From the NCBI GenBank assembly GCA_031177765.1, contig JAPSKH010000016.1:1-48420 (forward strand): DNA of 48,420 nucleotides, in the 5' to 3' direction. Positions 44,841-48,420 of this stretch are shown piece after piece (within the stretch, counting starts at the first letter, position 1; each line of letters starts with the position of its first letter). Origin of the DNA: Microbacterium sp. GTDB lineage: Bacteria; Actinomycetota; Actinomycetes; Actinomycetales; Microbacteriaceae. A model generated the notes under the pieces. The model was not told the origin of the DNA and searched no databases. It saw only the letters and a list, made by a program, of their open reading frames with translations. Position numbers and translations under genes: made by a program.

Positions 44841-47044
44841 GGTCCGAGCGTACGCTCCGGCGGATCGCGCCACAGCTTCGAGGGCCACCAGATCGCGCGA
44901 CCGATGTCGTACGCCAGCGCCGGAACGAGCAGCGACCGCACGACGAACGTGTCCAGGAGCACCCCGAACGCGACGATGAAGGCGATCTGCGCGAGGAACA
45001 GGATCGGGATGACCCCCAGCGCGGCGAACGTCGCCGCCAGTACGAGCCCGGCCGACGTGATGACTCCGCCGGTCGCCACGAGTCCGCGCAGGATGCCCGG
45101 CCGCGTCCCGTGCCGCAGCGACTCCTCGCGGACCCGCGACATCAGGAAGATGTTGTAGTCGACGCCGAGCGCCACCAGGAACACGAACCCGTACAGCGGC
45201 ACCGCGGGATCGGCACCGGGGAAGCCGAGAAGGCCGTTGAAGACCAGCGCACTCACTCCCAGCGCCGTCGCGAACGACAGGATCACCGTCGCGATGAGCA
45301 GCACCGGGGCGAGGACCGACCGCAGCAGCAGTGCGAGGATGAGGAGGATCACGGTGAGCACGACCGGGATGATCACCGTGCGGTCCCGGATCGATGTGTC
45401 GTTGGTGTCGATGTCGGTCGCCGTCTCGCCGCCCACGAGCGCCGTTCCCTCGCCCAGCTCGCGGTCCAGATCGGCCCTCACCGCACGCACGGTCTCCTCC
45501 GCGGCGACGGAGTCGGCCGCATCCGTCAGGGTCGCGCTCACGAGCACCTCCCCGCGCGAGACGGTCGGCGCGGGCGCCGGCGCGCCCGGGGGTCCCGTCG
45601 CGGCCAAGACCGGCTCGCCGCCCTCCACGGTGACCGCGGCCTGGCCGCTCGGGGAGTCCTTGGATGCCACGGCCGGCGCTCCCACGCCGTCCGAGGCGTC
45701 CAGCACGGCGACCGCCGCGGCGAGATCCCCCTCGGACACGATCACGTACACGGGCGACCCGGACCCGGCCGGGAAGTGCTCCGCGAGGATCTCCTGGCCG
45801 TCCCGAGCCTCGGAGGCGCCGAGGACGAGGTCGCTGGTCGCCACCCCGTCGGCCTTCAGCTGCGTGATGCCCACGGCGCCGGCCAGCAGCACCACCGAGC
45901 ACGCGATCCACAGCGCACGCGCGTGCCGCGCGACGAAGCGGGCCTGCCGGGGCCACAGCCCCTTCACCGGCCGCGCCGGATCGTCGGGCAGCGAGGCGAC
46001 CGGCTCCCTCGGGATGAACGGCCAGAACGCGGCCCGGCCGAACAGCGCGAGCAGAGCCGGCAGGAAGGTCAGCGCGGAGAGCACGGAGAACCCGATGCCG
46101 ATCGAGGCGATGGGTCCGAGGGCGCGATTGGTGGCGAGGTCCGACAGCAGCAGACACAGCAGCCCCGCGATCACGGTGCCACCGGAGGCGAGGATGGGCT
46201 CGAATGCTCCCCGCCACGCCGCGCGGGTGGCATCCCACCGCCGCAGTCCGGTCGCCACGGCCTCACGGAAGCGCGCGACATACAGCAGCGCGTAATCGGT
46301 GGCCGCGCCGATCACCAGGATGAACAGAATCCCCTGCACCTGCCCGTTGAGCACCACGATGCCCGCCCTGGCGAGCCACCACACGGTCAGCAGCGCCACG
46401 CAGAGCGCGAACACCGAGGTGGTGAGCACCAGCACGGGCAGCAGCGGCGACCGGTAGACGACCACGAGGATCACGAACACCGCGATGAGCGCGACGGCCA
46501 GCAGCAGGCCGTCGATGCCGAGGAAGCCCGCCACGAGGTCCGACGTGAACCCCGCCGGCCCGGTCACCCACGCCTGCAGGCCGTCGGCCAGGTGCTCGTC
46601 CAGCAGCGTCCGGATCCCCTCGACGGTCTCCCTCACCTCGCCCGAGGCGTCGATGGGCACGAAGATCTGCACGGCCTCGCCGTCCTCCGACGGGATCGGC
46701 GGCGAGACGCCGTCTTCGACGCCGTCCGTGCCGGCGAGCTCGGCGGCCGCCGCCTGCACCTGGGCGAGGTCGTCCTCGGTGAGCGCGTCGCCGCGGCCCG
46801 TGACGACGACCACCGCGGGGATGCTGTCCTCGCCGAGGAAGTCGGCCAGGCGGCCGTCCACCTGCGTGGCGTCCGCACTCTCAGGCAGGAACGAGGACCG
46901 GTCGTTCGTGGAGACCTCATCGACCTTGCCGAAGTACGGTCCGCCGATCGACCCGCCGACGAGCCACAGCAGCACCAGCAGCGCCGGGATGCCGACGCGG
47001 ATCCAGCGGCCCGGCTGACGGCGATCGCGGCGGAGGGTCGTCAT
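44837..47044 (-). CDS. MMPL/RND-family transporter
   Basis: The 735-residue membrane protein has two repeats, each one helix plus a large outer loop plus five helices. Each repeat carries the proton-relay motif: GAATDYALLYVARFRE and ALGVDYNIFLMSRVREE. Family members export lipids, drugs or other hydrophobic compounds with proton-motive force; the cargo is unknown. An imperfect palindrome covers the region just upstream of the ATG, suggesting local repression. pncA is translationally coupled downstream. Confidence 0.94.
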   Translation of the reverse strand: MTTLRRDRRQPGRWIRVGIPALLVLLWLVGGSIGGPYFGKVDEVSTNDRSSFLPESADATQVDGRLADFLGEDSIPAVVVVTGRGDALTEDDLAQVQAAAAELAGTDGVEDGVSPPIPSEDGEAVQIFVPIDASGEVRETVEGIRTLLDEHLADGLQAWVTGPAGFTSDLVAGFLGIDGLLLAVALIAVFVILVVVYRSPLLPVLVLTTSVFALCVALLTVWWLARAGIVVLNGQVQGILFILVIGAATDYALLYVARFREAVATGLRRWDATRAAWRGAFEPILASGGTVIAGLLCLLLSDLATNRALGPIASIGIGFSVLSALTFLPALLALFGRAAFWPFIPREPVASLPDDPARPVKGLWPRQARFVARHARALWIACSVVLLAGAVGITQLKADGVATSDLVLGASEARDGQEILAEHFPAGSGSPVYVIVSEGDLAAAVAVLDASDGVGAPAVASKDSPSGQAAVTVEGGEPVLAATGPPGAPAPAPTVSRGEVLVSATLTDAADSVAAEETVRAVRADLDRELGEGTALVGGETATDIDTNDTSIRDRTVIIPVVLTVILLILALLLRSVLAPVLLIATVILSFATALGVSALVFNGLLGFPGADPAVPLYGFVFLVALGVDYNIFLMSRVREESLRHGTRPGILRGLVATGGVITSAGLVLAATFAALGVIPILFLAQIAFIVAFGVLLDTFVVRSLLVPALAYDIGRAIWWPSKLWRDPPERTLGP

Positions 47045-47045
47045 G

Positions 47046-47064
47046 TCGCTAGCTTATCTAGCAA
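47046..47064. promoter_or_regulatory. Operator candidate upstream of the MMPL gene
   Basis: TCGCTAG-CTTAT-CTAGCAA is a near-palindrome (6 of 7 arm pairs) beginning 2 bases from the MMPL start codon and overlapping a TAGATA -10-like element on the minus strand. It would suit a TetR- or MarR-type repressor; none is adjacent in the window. Confidence 0.5.
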
Positions 47065-47098
47065 CCTCGCCCGGCAGGTCGCCCTATGCTGATCGGCG

Positions 47099-48061
47099 AT
47101 GGTCTCCGCCGTGATCGCCCTCGTCGGCGCCCTCGTCTACGGATCCGCCGACTTCCTGGGGGGCCTCGCGGCGAAGCGACTCCGCTCGATCGTCGTCACG
47201 TGCGCTGCAGCCGTCTCGGGGCTCGTCGCCCTGGTCGTCGCGCAGCCGCTCGTCGGCGGCCGGTGGACCCCGTTCGATCTGACCTGGGGCGTGCTGGCAG
47301 GCTTCATCGGCATCGCGGCGGTGGCCCTGCTGTACGCCTGCTTGGCGGTCGGACCCATGAGCATCCTCTCACCGCTCACCGCCGTCGTCTCAGCGATCGC
47401 GCCGATGCTGTGGGGCCTGCTGGTCAAGGGCGACGCGCTCGCGCCGGTCGGATACGCCGGCCTGGGCGTCGCACTCGTCGCGGTCGTGCTGGTGGGCTTC
47501 ATCCCCGGCGAGCACAACCTCCGGCCGAGCGTGCGAGGGGTCCTGATGGCCACGGGCGCCGGCCTCGCGATCGGCGCATTCCTCATCGTGATCGATCAGA
47601 CCGGCGACGACAGCGGCCTCGTGCCGCTCGTCATGAGCCGCGCGACGAGCGCGGCCGTGACGCTGATCGTCGTCGCCGCCCTCGCCGTCGCCGCCGTCCG
47701 TGGCGGCCGTCCCGCGACGTCCGTCCTCGACGTCGCCGGACTGCGGCTGGGCGCCACCCCGAGCGGTCGCGCCGACGTCGGACACACCGAGCCGGCGACC
47801 ACCGGTGGCATCACCGACATGTCGCGCCGGCGGGCGTGGTGGCTCGCGATCGCGTGCGGCGTCGCGGATGCCGCGGCGAACGCCCTCATGCTGGTGGCAC
47901 TGCGGCAGGGGGACCTGTCGGTCGTCTCGGCGCTGACAGCGCTGTACCCGGCCGGGACGATCCTGCTCGCGGCGGTCGTGCTGCGCGAGCGCGTGGCGCC
48001 CGTGCAGTGGGTGGGCCTGGCACTCGCCCTCACCGCGGGCGGCATGCTCGCGATCGCCTGA
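47099..48061 (+). CDS. EamA/DMT family permease
   Basis: The 320-residue inner-membrane protein has about ten helices in two repeats. The first opens with ALVYGSADFLGGLAAK. The second follows a loop of about 45 residues and ends ALYPAGTILLAAVVLRERVAPVQWVGLALALTAGG, the usual EamA end. Substrate is unknown. No ribosome-binding site is visible. TATGCT at 47085 ends 8 bases before the ATG, which fits a leaderless or near-leaderless transcript. It diverges from the MMPL gene. Confidence 0.9.
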   Translation: MVSAVIALVGALVYGSADFLGGLAAKRLRSIVVTCAAAVSGLVALVVAQPLVGGRWTPFDLTWGVLAGFIGIAAVALLYACLAVGPMSILSPLTAVVSAIAPMLWGLLVKGDALAPVGYAGLGVALVAVVLVGFIPGEHNLRPSVRGVLMATGAGLAIGAFLIVIDQTGDDSGLVPLVMSRATSAAVTLIVVAALAVAAVRGGRPATSVLDVAGLRLGATPSGRADVGHTEPATTGGITDMSRRRAWWLAIACGVADAAANALMLVALRQGDLSVVSALTALYPAGTILLAAVVLRERVAPVQWVGLALALTAGGMLAIA

Positions 48062-48079
48062 CCCCGCCCGGCGGAGATC

Positions 48080-48420
48080 CTAGCCGCGCACGAACAGCAG
48101 CACGAGCGAGACGGTCAGCGAGACGACGCCGAGCGCGAGCATCCCGACAGCCAGCAGCGTGACGGCGCGCACGGCGGGCGAGCGACGCGTCAGCCGCATC
48201 CGGTCGCGGGATCCGCGTCGGTAGAAGATGTCGGCCATGTCGCGATCGCCGATCGCACGCTCCTGCTCGTGGTTGAGCCAGGCCTCGTTCACGCCGCCCT
48301 CGTCGTCGAACCAGCGGACGATCCGGCCGTCCGTCGTCTCCTCCACGACCGCGCGCACAGGCACCCAGGTGCCGTCGAGCAGGTAGATGATCAGGGCGAT
48401 GCCGGCGAGCAGGGCGCCGA
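48080..48420 (-). CDS. Small membrane protein, cut by the right window edge
   Basis: The frame runs to the window end without a start that fits. The visible 113 residues begin inside a hydrophobic helix (GALLAGIALIIYLLDGTW). A soluble loop follows (VPVRAVVEETTDGRIVRWFDDEGGVNEAWLNHEQER), and a second helix (about the last 30 residues) ends LLFVRG. A GTG at 48364 could start a 94-residue form, but the upstream helix is clearly coding, so the true start lies outside. I recognise no family. Confidence 0.7.
   Translation of the reverse strand, partial: GALLAGIALIIYLLDGTWVPVRAVVEETTDGRIVRWFDDEGGVNEAWLNHEQERAIGDRDMADIFYRRGSRDRMRLTRRSPAVRAVTLLAVGMLALGVVSLTVSLVLLFVRG

Overview
The window looks like chromosomal DNA of a high-GC Gram-positive actinobacterium, most likely Microbacterium or a close member of the Microbacteriaceae. 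Grounds: very high GC, CarD directly upstream of a fused IspD-IspF, an actinobacterial GlnR, the SenX3-RegX3/PhoU/Gpm neighbourhood, ppk next to mutT1, a SigK-RskA-DipZ cluster, and DUF3263, DUF4032 and LytR_C proteins. Genes are dense. No gap above 300 bases lacks a gene, and I see no prophage, insertion sequence, CRISPR array or integrase.

Layout. 1-2.5 kb: a WXG100 protein, groEL behind a double CIRCE-like operator, and a cold-shock protein. 2.5-9.5 kb: a LytR_C/DUF3263/DUF2332 operon, msrB coupled to a nitroreductase-like gene, a DUF606-type transporter, and a large multi-domain secreted deacetylase-like protein. 9.5-15 kb: tRNA-Thr, a DsbA-fold protein whose active-site cysteines are serines, an orphan MsiK/UgpC sugar ATPase, a DUF4032 protein and an NAD(P)-binding oxidoreductase. 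14-20 kb: cysS-rlmB, an EamA transporter, an acetyltransferase, carD-ispDF and a lipoprotein. 20.5-24 kb: senX3-regX3, phoU, gpmA. 24-27 kb: a methyltransferase and a four-gene minus-strand run (membrane protein, 37-residue membrane peptide, nitrobindin-like protein, YgfZ). 27-35 kb: glnR, ppk, mutT1 and pstSCAB.

36-38 kb: an aminodeoxychorismate-lyase-like enzyme, a possible structured RNA, and small metabolic or regulatory genes. 38-42 kb: dipZ-sigK-rskA, divergent from a fasciclin lipoprotein. 42-48.4 kb: a receptor Ser/Thr kinase with a repeat-rich outer tail, tRNA-Lys, an MMPL exporter coupled to a nicotinamidase, an EamA transporter and a membrane protein cut by the right edge.

Two circuits are visible. 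The first is a phosphate regulon. GTTCACC-type direct repeats at 11-bp spacing lie upstream of phoU/senX3, ppk and pstS, so RegX3 probably controls uptake, signalling and polyphosphate metabolism together. The second is a SigK envelope/redox module. dipZ, sigK and rskA appear to form one operon, and both dipZ and the divergent fasciclin gene carry a (C/A)ATCC-N16-CGAACAA promoter, which implies autoregulation.

Feature starts were chosen by ribosome-binding sites and family length. Family names come from recognising sequence motifs, not from any database search.
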